NCBI RefSeq assembly: GCF_026262505.1
Contig: NC_067208.1
Location: 10,301,962-10,365,961, forward strand
Direction of reading: 5' to 3'
Origin: Trichomonas vaginalis G3
Lineage: Eukaryota; Parabasalia; Trichomonadida; Trichomonadidae
DNA length: 64,000 bases
Each line of letters starts with the position of its first letter. Positions within the stretch are counted from its first letter, which is position 1. The translations under genes and the position numbers were made by a program. Under the pieces are notes generated by a model that searched no databases, was not told the origin of the DNA, and saw nothing but the letters and a program-made list of their open reading frames with translations. Positions 1-10,457 of this stretch are shown one piece after another.

Positions 1-354
1 ATCACAGGTTTAATCTCAGCTTCAAATATTAATGCTATTATGCGAATTTGCCAAAAAAATTTGGATAAAATTACATTTTATAAATGTAATTATTGCCATA
101 TTACCTCAATATGGAATTTTATCACAAATGCAGCAATAATTCTTCCTGATGAAGATTTATTAATCAAATTATTAAAATTCATAGAAAAAACAGAAAAAGC
201 AACAGATGAATTATTCGAACCGGAGAATGATTTGGGTTTCTATGAATATTTAAATTCGATTTTCTCAGATATTACATCTGCGAGAAATAAGCAATTTCTC
301 TTGGAATTTCTAAATACCCATGAAGATGACTTCACTTATGATCAAACATTGTGA
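1..354 (+). CDS. 3' end of a truncated helical protein of unknown function
   Basis: The reading frame is open from the first base of the window to a TGA at 352-354, so this is the C-terminal part of a gene that starts to the left. The visible 117 residues are helical and end in an acidic tail (FLNTHEDDFTYDQTL). The leucine-rich spacing (LLIKLLKFIEKTEKA, KQFLLEFLNTHEDD) would fit an ARM/HEAT-type repeat protein like the two elsewhere in the window, but the fragment is too short to decide. Function unknown. Confidence 0.6.
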   Translation: MTGLISASNINAIMRICQKNLDKITFYKCNYCHITSIWNFITNAAIILPDEDLLIKLLKFIEKTEKATDELFEPENDLGFYEYLNSIFSDITSARNKQFLLEFLNTHEDDFTYDQTL

Positions 355-1164
355 GGTCATTTTTGATCAACAAATTAATTGAAATTCCGATCAAAAAAAA
401 TTCACAAATTGGATCAAAAAAATCGAATCTCAAGTTAAAAATAAAAAATTTCTACATTTTTATCAAATTTAGATTTTTTTTTCAAATCATGCGAATTGAT
501 TGAATAATTGCATATTTTATCCCATGCATCTAGAAGTATGTGTAATATTTTTGCTTTCATCAAGAAATTGTCGAATTTGATCTTAATTTTTTTTGAAAAA
601 TATACTTTTAGAAAAAGAAATAGTGATTGAATAGCTGCCCATGCTGTAAAAGGGTTATTTTTACAAGTAAAAAAAATTGTTATTTTTCGAGCAAGTCGAG
701 GCTTTTTTACCATCTTATTTTTGAAAAATTTACGAAAAATTATATCTAAAAAAACACTTCATTTTGATATCTTACAATGATAAAATACCAATGTTGCTGG
801 GATATAATAGCTACACCTGGACATCTACTACATTAATGCGTATGACAGGTAAAGTTGATTTCAAAAATATAGCCTGGAAAGATTACAATAAATCAACGAT
901 AATTCAAAAAAATTTCTTATAAGTTAACATAATAAAAATTTAATTTTTATATTGCTTGTATTATACTTAAGTATATAATATATTTAAATCTTAGAATGAA
1001 AATTCGGGACGCCCTAGCTATTCAATTTTCCCTTAGGACGCCCATAAACCTCTCAAAAATGTGATGTAAATATCACAATTTTGAGAAATTTACACTAGGA
1101 CGCCTTAGGACGCCAACCCCCTTTTTTACCTTTTATTTCAATCTGACTTTGAATTTTTTTTTCA
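355..1164. other. AT-rich intergenic region with GGACGCC repeats and a hairpin
   Basis: No convincing gene is seen in these 810 bases. A 92-codon minus-strand frame at 435-713 and a 43-codon plus-strand frame starting ATG at 791 are open, but both lack a recognisable family. The last 160 bases hold four copies of GGACGCC (1007, 1036, 1098, 1108) and a hairpin at 1051-1086 (TCTCAAAA against TTTTGAGA with GTGAT/ATCAC inside). The stretch lies directly upstream of the ankyrin gene and may carry its promoter, which is inference. Confidence 0.5.
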
Positions 1165-2433
1165 ATGAGTGAAGGTCTTGTTCTTGATGTCGATCACATT
1201 GCGAACAATATTCAAACATATATCGATCAAGATAATTTTTATGATGTGATTGATAAAGATTTCATTCCTCAAGTTTTCGAAAAAACAAAACTTAACTCAA
1301 ACGATTTCGTAAAACTTCTTTCTCAAGGGAAATCAAAGTATAGTACAGCTAGACTTTACAATCTTTCTCGTAAATGCAATGTTTTGGTTAATTCGTTCGA
1401 AGATGCGATTAACGTTCTTCAAATCTACAACAAAATTTTCAAACTCAAATCATCACGCTCATTAATTGATTACCTTGATAAATACAAAGTAGAAAATCAA
1501 TCTGATTCCAAAGAAATGACAAAATTAAAAAACGAGATTGAAAACCTCAAATCTAAATTGTCAATTGTTGAAAAAGAATTCAACGAATACAAAAATGATT
1601 TCTCAAAGATTTCTGAATTACGTTCTTGTTCAGATTTTGAAACAGTTTACAATTTCCTTCAACAACTTTCAGCTGAAGGTGATAAACTTAAAATGTCTAT
1701 TTCGTGTGCAGTTGGATTGAGTGAAAAGAGAAATTCAGAAGAATAGACTCCAGTTCTTAAAGCATGCGCTAAAGGTGATTTTGAATTAGTCAAATCTCTT
1801 ATTGAAGGAGGTTGTGACAGAAATGCAGTTATACAATATGAAAGCAATTGTTTACTTCTAGCATCATTCAATGGGCATCTTGAAATTGTAAAATATTTAA
1901 TTGAAGTTGGTTTTGACAAGGATTGGCGTAAGAAAACTTATGGATTTAATGCAATTATAACTGCATCACAAGAAGGTCAACTTAAAGTTGTTAAATATTT
2001 GAAAAGTATTGGTTGTGATGTCAACTCTAAACAAAATGGTGGTGCAAACTGCATTTACTTTGCATCATTAAAAGGTCATCTTGAGACAGTTAAATATCTT
2101 TTTTCAGTTGGAGCTAATCCAGATGAGAAAGCTGTTGATGGATTTTCATCATTAATTGCTGCATCACAAGAAGGTCATCTTGAAGTAGTTAAATATCTTA
2201 TTCAATGCGGATGTAATAAAAATGATAAAACAAATTATAATGATTCCTCACTACATTGGGCAACGATGAATGGTCATTTTGAAGTTGTTGAATATTTAGT
2301 TTCAATTCGTGTCAATCTTAATGACAGAAACAATGATGGAAAAACAGCACTTGATTATGCAAAAGAAAAACAACACGAAAATGATAACTACAGAAAGATT
2401 GTCAATCTTCTAATTCGATCAGGTGCACAATAA
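1165..2433 (+). pseudogene. Coiled-coil plus ankyrin-repeat protein, interrupted by one in-frame stop
   Basis: The frame starting ATG at 1165 reads 193 codons to a TAG at 1744-1746 and then continues in the same frame to a TAA at 2431-2433. The N-terminal part is an all-helical trichomonad domain followed by a coiled coil (about residues 110-150). After the stop come about seven ankyrin repeats of the form GHLEVVKYLIQCGCNKNDKT. Total 422 codons, a usual size for this very large trichomonad family. Because only one base disturbs the frame, it is a young pseudogene, a read-through gene or an assembly error. Ankyrin repeats bind proteins; the partner cannot be told from sequence. A TTCAAT initiator-like word sits just before the ATG. 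Confidence 0.8.
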
Positions 2434-2704
2434 TTATATCAACAAGAACATCTTCAAATTGAATAATTCGTAAACAAATATTTTATCTAAACAATATTAA
2501 AAATGATTCTTAAATTACTTGATTCCAAATCTCATTTCAATATAAGAATTTGAAGAAAATTTCAAATTATGTCAAGTTTTAATTATGTCATATGATAAGA
2601 AAGAAACATATCTTTCAAATTTAGTAAAATAATACTGATTGATTTTCAAACATTGATAAAAAGTGACGACTTGCGTTCAACTAACGGCGCCTTGAAAATG
2701 AATT

Positions 2705-2711
2705 TCAATTT
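2705..2711 (+). promoter_or_regulatory. Initiator-like TCAATTT motif
   Basis: TCAATTT lies 20 bases before the ATG at 2731. Trichomonad genes are known to start transcription at a TCA-type initiator a few bases upstream of the ATG. The same word occurs before the genes at 24008 and 47631, which supports a shared element, but the match is short in AT-rich DNA. Confidence 0.4.
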
Positions 2712-2730
2712 TTTTTTAGTCTGAAATCTA

Positions 2731-3144
2731 ATGTCGCACTCCAACAGAAGATATATGGATATCCGTCGCACAAACTTCCCAGAAGAAGTCAAAAATCTCA
2801 TCGATGAGGATGAGCTAAAGCAGGCAGTTTTAGATGAAGTCGAAAGAAATGCTCCAAAAGTCGCAGGAAAAGAGCTTCACGATAATGCAAGCGTTAGCGA
2901 AATGGAAGATTATTCCGGAATTATTTTAACAGAAGAAGAAAAAGAAGAATATTTACTCGTTTTAGAATTCTTAGATTCAATTGGTCTTAAATATGCGCCA
3001 GCAGTACTTAGATACGAGTCTCAACATCCAGAAATAGAGGCCAATCGTAAGGAATTAGCTGATCGTCTCGATCTTAATGCTCGTAGCCAAGATCCACTTC
3101 TTGTTCAACTATTCCAGGAGCGCTTGAACGAATTAAAGAAATAA
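2731..3144 (+). CDS. FOP/FOR20-like LisH-domain protein (centrosome/basal body)
   Basis: A 137-residue protein. Residues about 66-115 resemble the N-terminal TOF/LisH dimerisation module of FGFR1OP (FOP) and FOPNL/FOR20: a helix EYLLVLEFLDSIGLKYAPAV, then a short RYESQHPE segment matching the 'F-x-PE' part, then a RKELADRLDL helix. Family members sit at centrioles and basal bodies and are needed for ciliogenesis. The size is close to FOR20 (about 170 aa) rather than full FOP. The start is chosen because it is the only upstream ATG and follows the TCAATTT initiator by 20 bases. The family assignment is from motif pattern only. Confidence 0.6.
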   Translation: MSHSNRRYMDIRRTNFPEEVKNLIDEDELKQAVLDEVERNAPKVAGKELHDNASVSEMEDYSGIILTEEEKEEYLLVLEFLDSIGLKYAPAVLRYESQHPEIEANRKELADRLDLNARSQDPLLVQLFQERLNELKK

Positions 3145-3456
3145 GCCATTATATGAATTTATTGAATTATTAAAAGTATGTATTACCCTTTATACGTTAA
3201 TAATTTATTATACCTTTATTGCTTACATTTAGCCACATTTTTTAATTTTTAATGAGTGTGCTTTTTGAATTGTTATAATTTTTCATATCAAATCTAAAGA
3301 TATCTTAAAAAATAATTCAATATTAAACGTTAACAAGTAATATATTAAATATTTCCCACCAAATTATCCTTTTTATAAATAATATGGTATGATTAAAGAA
3401 AGGAAAGTAAGTTTAATATACAATTTGTTAAAAATAAACAAGAATAGTTATAAAAT
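3145..3456. other. Convergent intergenic region
   Basis: AT-rich DNA between two convergent genes. Nothing beyond 3' flanks is seen. Confidence 0.5.
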
Positions 3457-5118
3457 TTATAAGGATTCCAATCCAACAGACTCAAGAAAACCTTGAAGAC
3501 CCTCTTCTTCGTCAACTGAAAGCAAATCTTTGAGAGAATCAATTTGACTTTGAACAATTCTCACAGGAATTGGCATACAGTCCTCCTGGAACTTCTTTAT
3601 TGATGCTTCCATCTTAGAGGAAGGTTGAATCGGGTATTCTCCTTCATCAGTTAAAATGAAAACGCTTGGGAAGCTTTTTAGGACATAAACGTATTCTTTT
3701 TTTCTTTTAGAGTCATCAACTGAAAGACCACTAAATAGCATGTTATCGCTTCTGTCCCAAACTTCAACTACAAAAGAAAAAATAGCTAATGCGCTCTTTG
3801 GAGAGGACAAACATAGCTGTGAGCACATAGAAAGTCTATCCCAAAAGGCTGTTGAAAGAGCTGGATGACTTTTTGCAATAAATGCCATAGAAATAATTGG
3901 TTTGAGGTTTTGCGCTGCATTTATATGTGGAACAATTTCTTTGAGTCTGTTCATAATTTCAGGAACCATTTGTCCAGGATTAAGTGACTCAACCTCTCTG
4001 ATCCATTGCATAAATAACAAATTCGGATATACGCCAGCAAGAACGTCTTCTAATTTGGAGGATATATCAAATTCTTCACTGATTATCCTATGGAGATGTG
4101 ACAATCTGTTCGTTTTCGGATTCCAATTTACAAATTTAACAACGCATTGCATTGCTTGTTTTCGAAGATGGCCATCAATTGTTGGAGGAATTATCTTGAA
4201 TGATAATGGAGCTGATTTCGAAGGTAAAACTGGAATCCTGACAAAGTTTTCTTTGACATCTGCAGCCAAAAATGGAGAAGTAATGTATTCGGAGGTATAA
4301 GCTACACCACATCTGAATGCTGCAAGCATTTGGAAGGCAAATTCTCTGTTTGCATCTGAATTGAGAGCTAATGGTAACTCAAATTGATTTAAAGGAGCGA
4401 AAACTCGAGAAATGCCAGGTGAAACCTTGGCAAGATGAGATAAAAGTAATGAATATGATGTACCTAAGAAGTAGAAGTCAACTCTGGCAAGGATGGTATA
4501 TAAATCTTTAAGAACTTTGAGAAGAGGGGATTGAACTGCGTCTGGTGGTGGAGATGATATAAAAACTCTGTGCCAAACAGGATCACGAACCTTTCCTAAG
4601 GCGATAATCAAATTTGGAATAGCAACTTCAAAAGGAATTATCTCAGTTGGGAATGGAATGGTATCAAATTCGCTAAGGATTTCGTAAACAGTTGATATAG
4701 GTATTATATTAAGTCGGTCAGTATACGTTATTACACTTAATGGAGCATTTTTAGGTAGAACCTTTAAATAATCTCTGATAATTTCTTTGACAGGAGCAAA
4801 TGCGATGATGGAATGCGAAAGTGGTTGACATTCTGAGATTTCAACGATTTCTAAGACTTTTGAAGAATGATACTCCTCAGGAACTGGATTTTTAAGATGC
4901 ATTATTTGAGAACATACACTGCAGCACCAAGCTTCGGGTGACACAGCGCAAACTGCGCTTAAATAAGATCGGCATCTTGAACAATGCGGAATTTTTGCGT
5001 TTGGATCATCAATAATTTTTGCTGAATCATCTAGAGGCTCAACTGAAACAACAAATGGTATTTTTATTCCCTGAACAACTTTTTGTACTGAAGGCAGAGT
5101 TTTAAAAGTTGAAAGCAT
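3457..5118 (-). CDS. Short Sec23/Sec24-like COPII coat protein
   Basis: A 553-residue protein. Residues 45-71 contain CSRC ... CSVC, the four-cysteine zinc finger of Sec23/Sec24. It is followed by a trunk-like alpha/beta region (SHSIIAFAPVKEIIRDYL, SVITYTDRLNII) and a helical part ending in a gelsolin-like segment (PSVFILTDEGEYPI). Sec23/24 form the inner COPII coat on ER exit sites; Sec23 is also the GAP for Sar1. The protein is shorter than usual (about 750-1000 aa), mainly because the N-terminal tail of Sec24 is absent and the middle is compact. Whether it replaces Sec23 or Sec24 cannot be decided; a normal Sar1-contact Arg was not identified. Confidence 0.65.
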   Translation of the reverse strand: MLSTFKTLPSVQKVVQGIKIPFVVSVEPLDDSAKIIDDPNAKIPHCSRCRSYLSAVCAVSPEAWCCSVCSQIMHLKNPVPEEYHSSKVLEIVEISECQPLSHSIIAFAPVKEIIRDYLKVLPKNAPLSVITYTDRLNIIPISTVYEILSEFDTIPFPTEIIPFEVAIPNLIIALGKVRDPVWHRVFISSPPPDAVQSPLLKVLKDLYTILARVDFYFLGTSYSLLLSHLAKVSPGISRVFAPLNQFELPLALNSDANREFAFQMLAAFRCGVAYTSEYITSPFLAADVKENFVRIPVLPSKSAPLSFKIIPPTIDGHLRKQAMQCVVKFVNWNPKTNRLSHLHRIISEEFDISSKLEDVLAGVYPNLLFMQWIREVESLNPGQMVPEIMNRLKEIVPHINAAQNLKPIISMAFIAKSHPALSTAFWDRLSMCSQLCLSSPKSALAIFSFVVEVWDRSDNMLFSGLSVDDSKRKKEYVYVLKSFPSVFILTDEGEYPIQPSSKMEASIKKFQEDCMPIPVRIVQSQIDSLKDLLSVDEEEGLQGFLESVGLESL

Positions 5119-5519
5119 TTCTAAAGATTTTTTTTTCTCGAATTATAATCGTTGCGTGTAATTTGAAGAGCATATCATATTACCTTATTGTTCCTTCTGG
5201 CAGATTCTAGCCTAAAACTTCTGTGAGATCCGATTACAATGTCTAGAGTGTTTGGAATTTTTGTTATAACTATTCATCTTATAAACTGACTCTGCACTCT
5301 TTGAAATGTAATAGTTATGAGACTTAAATTTAAGTTTCCTAATCTAGATAGCAGTTATGCACAAAAAAAATATTCAATTGTTATCCTGCTTTGTAATGAA
5401 TTAAGATATTCACAGCAACCGGATGTATAAATACGTCTATTTTTTGTAAATATTATTAGCAATTAATAATCTAATAAACAATAATTTATAAAACAGTAAT
5501 AATAATAATAATAAAACAA
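5119..5519. other. Intergenic region, nothing recognised
   Basis: AT-rich spacer of 401 bases between two minus-strand genes. A short AAT-repeat run (about 5498-5520) lies at the end of the downstream gene. No motif of note. Confidence 0.4.
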
Positions 5520-8500
5520 TTACATACTTGGTTTCTTCTTATCATCAACTTTTGCTATAGTTGTTCTACCGAAATTACCTCTACCTTTATACATCTGTCC
5601 ATTAGGACCGTAAATAATTGATGTTTTCTGTCCTCCTCCACCCGCAATTACAGATTGTGTTGGATCTCCAAGACTTTCTGCGACTGCTTTATCAGTAATC
5701 ATACCACTAATACCTGACTTTGGTCTTCCACAAAGCAAGCATCTGTAGCTTTGTGTTCCACCGCTTGTAGACTCATCCTTAGCCAGAATTCCATACAATT
5801 CTTCCATTGCTTTGCGTAATTCTTCTTTTGTAACTCTATCTGGTTGTGTTTGTTTGATTTGTTCAACTTGGTCGTGAGTTTCAGTAATAACAATTCTCAT
5901 CTTTGTGTAAAATTTGCTGACATACTCCTTATCAACGAAATTGTCTGCTCTAGTCTCCAAATCATTCAATCTCGTTGTGTTTTGGTCGACTTGCAACTGC
6001 ATTTGTGTCCTTACATCCATAATCAATTGTAAAACTTCTTTATCAATGTTACTTGGAACGTTTAACACTGTCATGTCTTGTACAGTTTGAGGAACAACAC
6101 TTGTGAATGATACTTTCTTGTCATAATTAATTGTATTCGATGTATTTGTCTCATTAAATGTCATAGGAGGCAACAAACCTTCGCTTCTTTGACTTTGAAC
6201 TTCCTTTTGTTGTTGTACATTTTGTTGTGGAGTTTGTTTCGGAGATTTAGGAGGATTCTGGAGCGAACTTTGTCTTGGAGAATTCGCTGGTGCTGTTGAT
6301 GAACTTCTTCCTGAATCAACAGGTGAAATTATTGGTGGCTTTTCTGTTTTGTCTTGGTTCAATGATGGTAATTTCAATGAAGTTATTTTTAGAAGAGAAG
6401 GAGGTTCTTGGTATTCTATTGCTGGTTTCTTAGCTTTTACAGCTGGATTTACTGGAACTTGTTCATTAGTTTGTGGTCCTGTTTGTTCGTTGTTTGGCTG
6501 CAAGGAACGGATGAATAAAGACTGATTCTTTGAGATTCTTCCGCCTCCTGCCAAAGCTTTTGCAATAATTGTTTTCTGGCTTTTGCTGAGATCATTAACA
6601 GTCTTCTTCATATCAAATAATTCTTGTTTGAGGCTGAGCAATTCCTGGCTGAATTGTTTATTGTTCTGTTCGATTCTCTTCTTAACAGATCTCATGTTGT
6701 CTTCATTTTGCAACTGCAGTTTTTCTGTGGATTGATTCAAAGCTTGGTCAAATGATGGCAAAGTAAATCTCTCGTCATTATCATGCACTTGTCTTGCGAT
6801 ATCAGTAATATGGTTTCTGATCTCAACAATTGCATTTCTAAGTGTTCTTATTTGATCTCTTTGATGAACAATGTCACTTTGCATATTCTCAATTTGACGT
6901 GTCATTTGTTTGTCACTTTTTACAGTGTCTTCTTCTTCATTTTCCATTTCTTCTTCTTCATTTATTGGTTGGTCGTAAACATCTTCTTCTTCATAGTAAT
7001 CATTGTATTCTGAAGAAGCGTTTTCTGAATCGAAAATGATGGATTTCGATGTCTCTCCAGTATGAAGTGAAGAATGAGAAGATTTCGGATGTATTTCAGG
7101 AGTTATTGGTGTATTTGGTCTTTCTTCTTCTTCGCCGTTTTTAGATCTAAATGTTTCTTGTGATCTATGACTTGATCCACTCGCTGAGATTCTTTCTGAG
7201 CTTCTGTGGCTTGATCTATGGCTGGATAACCTGTGACTCGAGCTCTTGGCATCACCATTCTTAGCAGAACTCAATAAACTCTTCGAAGAATCTTTAATTG
7301 ATTTGGCTGATTCTTTGACACTTTTTGCAGAATCTTTGACACTTTTTGCTGAATTTTGAACTGATTTCTTTGAGCTTCTTCTTGAAAGTTTTGTAGAAGA
7401 TGGCTCTACTTTATCATCCTCTAATGGTGACTTCTTTATTGACTTTGCAGAAGACTTTGCACTTTGTTTAGATGAAGGCAAATTTCCTGCAGAAGATGGG
7501 AATTTTTCGTATTGAAATTCTTCTCCTGTTTCTTCTTCTTCTTCTTCAACTGGTTTGATTTCTTTAGTTTTCTCTTTGATCTTGAGTTCTGGTATTACTA
7601 TAGGTGGCTCTCTTGCCTTTTCTACAACTTGAGGTGTTTCTTTTTCAACATGTTTTTGTTGTTTTTGTTTTTTAGGTTTCGGTTTTGAAGAAACAACTTT
7701 TTGGGGCTGTGTTTGTTGTATAATTGTAGAAAGAGGTAATGGAGCAACATACAAAGAAGAAAACTTAACAGGTGCGAGTATTGGCTTCTTCTGTTGCGTG
7801 ACTTGATTAATAAAATCATTCATTTGATTTTGTGTCACTTTTTGTAAATTTAAGAAATTCTTTGAATTATTTTCAACATCACCTTTCAACAAATCCACTT
7901 CACTTTGGATAGAATCAGTTGCTGAATGGAGATCTGTTATATTCTGATCTTGTTTATTCGCCTGGTTGGAGATCTCCATTAATTTGATCTTTAATTGGTC
8001 AATTTCGTTCTTTGTTTTGTTGATTTGGCTCTGATGTGAATCCATCATGTTTAAAAGTGGTGTATCATTGTATTTATCTGTATTTATGATCTCTTTTGTT
8101 GCATGTGTAATGTGATCAATCTGATCGTATAAGTCTTTGATCAGTTCTTCGTTTTTCTTGTTTTGATTCTCGAGATTTTCGATTTCTTCACTTTTTTCGA
8201 TGTTTTCATATGAAAAACTTAAATTTTCAACGACATCCAACCTCGTGAAAGCTTTTTCAACAACTTTTGGTTCTGGTAATGGCTTTGGTTCTTCTTCTTT
8301 AACAAGTTTTGGTGGTGGTTTCGCTGTTAATTCCAGTTTTGGAATTTCTTTGGGTTTAATTTCGACTTTTTCTTCAACTTTTGGCTGAACAACAACAGGA
8401 GCTCTGTCTTCCAATATTGTTGTGATCATTTGATTGGGAATTTGAGGTGTTTGAGAGTCATTATGTACGTATACGATTTGAGGAAGGTCGTAAATGGTTT

Positions 8501-9923
8501 GGGTGACCTTTTCAGCAAATTCTTTGGGTGGAATCATCTCAATGTCCAAACTTTCTGGAGCTTTAGGGGAATCTTTCATAACCTTATTTTCAGATTTTGG
8601 AGTTTTTGGAGTTTCAGGGGTTGGAGCTTCAACTTTTGGAGTTGGAGGTGGTGTTTTCTCTTTATAGATTATTGTTGGCTCTTTCGGAATTGTATTCTTA
8701 AAATCTTCAAAATTCTTCTCGAAATTTGAATTGTTTTGTTTAATATTTTGAATATCTGCTTTGAATTTCTTCAATTCATCAGCTAAAGTAGTCTCAATCT
8801 TCGCTATTTGCTGCGCATATTGAATTTTCATTTCTTTAATTTGTTTTTGCAATTCTTCGCTTGAAACTCCTTCTTTCGGTGCGGATATTTGTACTGGAGT
8901 TGCTTTGTTCATCTCTCTCATCATATTTTGAAGAGATTCGCTGTTTCCTTCTGATAATCTTGAGAAATCATCTTTTAACAACACAACATCTGTTTTTAAT
9001 TTAGCTAATTCTGGAGTCATACCATCTACACTATCTTTCAACTGCTTAACTGTTGGTGTTGTTTGAGAATTTTGTTCTTCGAGATTTCCTGTTTTTTCTA
9101 GAAGTTTTTTGACTTGAACCTTTAAATCATTGATAGCAAATTCATATGCTCTGTTCACTGATGAATGATCTTTCTTTGGCTTTGGAGTTCCTGTATCTGC
9201 TTGAGATGATGGAGTTAAAGGTGTAGAAGGAGGCTTAGATATGGTTTCTGGTGGTACCACTTCAACAGGAGGCTTCTGTTCGATTGTAATTGGAGGAGGT
9301 CTTTCAGATTCAAGACGAACTGAAGAAGGTCTGGCTTCTTCTTGTTTTGGAGGCTCTTCTTTCGTTCTTTCCTCCTCTGCTTTTTCGTTTTCGTCTTCTT
9401 CGTAATCTTCTTCTTCGACTTGAGGTGGATTTTGAAGAGTTTCAAGTAAATTTTCGAATCTTTCCTTTAAAATTTCAAAATCAGAACGAAGAGTTTGGTC
9501 TGCAATAGGAACTTGACCTGATTCTACAACAACAGGTGTAGTTGCTGCTGGTGTAACAGGTTTTGATAATTCTGAAACGACAGTAGCCATATTTTCGTCG
9601 ACTTTTGATCGTAAATCTTTGATTTGATATGTAAAGAATGCTCTAACTTCACGTATTTCCGTTCCAAAATCATTTGCTTGTTGTGATAACATTTGTTGTG
9701 TTTTTTCAATGCTATCTTGTAGAGGTTTGAGCTCTTGTGGTTTCAGAAATTGTGTTTGCATTGATTGCCATGTTTGAATATATTTATTATTTGAATCTGT
9801 CTGTTGAAAAAGCTCATTTAGAACTTCTCTCATTTGCTGATAATCTATTGACAGATTGAAAGCTTCTGGATCCTCCAAAATCTGCCTGATCTTGGATATA
9901 TCAGGCGGATTTGAAGCATTCAT
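5520..9923 (-). CDS. Giant coiled-coil protein with DUF4795/QRICH2-like C-terminus
   Basis: The frame is open to 10001, but the start is placed at the ATG at 9923 (MNASNPPDISK), which follows a TCATTC initiator-like word; the upstream extension is hydrophobic and unlike the rest. Product about 1467 aa. It alternates long coiled coils with Pro/Glu/Lys-rich and Ser/Lys-rich (SAKSVKDSAKSVKES) disordered linkers. The last 150 residues have a coiled coil, then CLLCGRP and a glycine-rich tail (GNFGRTT). This order, coiled coil followed by a C-x-x-C patch, resembles the DUF4795 domain of QRICH2 and C16orf96, which are sperm-flagellum proteins. A flagellar or axonemal role is therefore plausible but unproven. 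Confidence 0.6.
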   Translation of the reverse strand: MNASNPPDISKIRQILEDPEAFNLSIDYQQMREVLNELFQQTDSNNKYIQTWQSMQTQFLKPQELKPLQDSIEKTQQMLSQQANDFGTEIREVRAFFTYQIKDLRSKVDENMATVVSELSKPVTPAATTPVVVESGQVPIADQTLRSDFEILKERFENLLETLQNPPQVEEEDYEEDENEKAEEERTKEEPPKQEEARPSSVRLESERPPPITIEQKPPVEVVPPETISKPPSTPLTPSSQADTGTPKPKKDHSSVNRAYEFAINDLKVQVKKLLEKTGNLEEQNSQTTPTVKQLKDSVDGMTPELAKLKTDVVLLKDDFSRLSEGNSESLQNMMREMNKATPVQISAPKEGVSSEELQKQIKEMKIQYAQQIAKIETTLADELKKFKADIQNIKQNNSNFEKNFEDFKNTIPKEPTIIYKEKTPPPTPKVEAPTPETPKTPKSENKVMKDSPKAPESLDIEMIPPKEFAEKVTQTIYDLPQIVYVHNDSQTPQIPNQMITTILEDRAPVVVQPKVEEKVEIKPKEIPKLELTAKPPPKLVKEEEPKPLPEPKVVEKAFTRLDVVENLSFSYENIEKSEEIENLENQNKKNEELIKDLYDQIDHITHATKEIINTDKYNDTPLLNMMDSHQSQINKTKNEIDQLKIKLMEISNQANKQDQNITDLHSATDSIQSEVDLLKGDVENNSKNFLNLQKVTQNQMNDFINQVTQQKKPILAPVKFSSLYVAPLPLSTIIQQTQPQKVVSSKPKPKKQKQQKHVEKETPQVVEKAREPPIVIPELKIKEKTKEIKPVEEEEEETGEEFQYEKFPSSAGNLPSSKQSAKSSAKSIKKSPLEDDKVEPSSTKLSRRSSKKSVQNSAKSVKDSAKSVKESAKSIKDSSKSLLSSAKNGDAKSSSHRLSSHRSSHRSSERISASGSSHRSQETFRSKNGEEEERPNTPITPEIHPKSSHSSLHTGETSKSIIFDSENASSEYNDYYEEEDVYDQPINEEEEMENEEEDTVKSDKQMTRQIENMQSDIVHQRDQIRTLRNAIVEIRNHITDIARQVHDNDERFTLPSFDQALNQSTEKLQLQNEDNMRSVKKRIEQNNKQFSQELLSLKQELFDMKKTVNDLSKSQKTIIAKALAGGGRISKNQSLFIRSLQPNNEQTGPQTNEQVPVNPAVKAKKPAIEYQEPPSLLKITSLKLPSLNQDKTEKPPIISPVDSGRSSSTAPANSPRQSSLQNPPKSPKQTPQQNVQQQKEVQSQRSEGLLPPMTFNETNTSNTINYDKKVSFTSVVPQTVQDMTVLNVPSNIDKEVLQLIMDVRTQMQLQVDQNTTRLNDLETRADNFVDKEYVSKFYTKMRIVITETHDQVEQIKQTQPDRVTKEELRKAMEELYGILAKDESTSGGTQSYRCLLCGRPKSGISGMITDKAVAESLGDPTQSVIAGGGGQKTSIIYGPNGQMYKGRGNFGRTTIAKVDDKKKPSM

Positions 9924-10001
9924 ATCAAAATTAATAAAAAAAACGAATGAAAAATTTGTAAAAATTGTCATCTGAGATAATGATCTCATTGACATCAGCA
10001 T

Positions 10002-10457
10002 AATATGGTGATATGAAATTATTCGTTAAAATTGAAATTTACAAAATTCTTGTCGGAATGAAATACGAATTCTTTGATTTTAAATGCTTTTACAATATCA
10101 TTATTGTTTGTTGAGTATTCTCACAATAACAAGCTCAATATTCACATTTTGATCTATTGAAGTGAAAAATGATGTGTTATCATCATAGAAGCGGAAACGT
10201 GAATCATACTTATTTTGTATGCATAGTATATTACAATGATTATATGTCAAGGTTTCCACAAGAGACTTTCATGTCTAAACATTACTATTTCATACTCGAA
10301 GTTGCTAAATTCAAAAAGATGTCAGAAAGGAGTAAATGGGCAGTGATAATATTCAAAGTGTGTGCAAAAGTCATGGTTGGTTTTGTTGCATGTCTTTCAT
10401 AATACTTATTCATGATAAAAAATTAGGATGACAAAAAAATTTTTTTTCAACTTTTAT
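10002..10457. other. Divergent intergenic region, shared promoter span
   Basis: About 450 bases separate the start of the coiled-coil gene (minus) from the TRAPP-like gene (plus). A 77-codon frame at 10169-10402 is open but looks random. A TCAACTT initiator-like word lies just before the ATG at 10458. Confidence 0.4.

Noticed and set aside
435-713. 92-codon minus-strand frame
   Set aside because: Lys/Phe/Ile-rich as expected from AT-rich noncoding DNA; no family and no initiator word.
9923-10001. Longer N-terminus of the coiled-coil protein
   Set aside because: The extension is hydrophobic and unlike the protein, and the TCATTC initiator-like word lies inside it, before the ATG at 9923.
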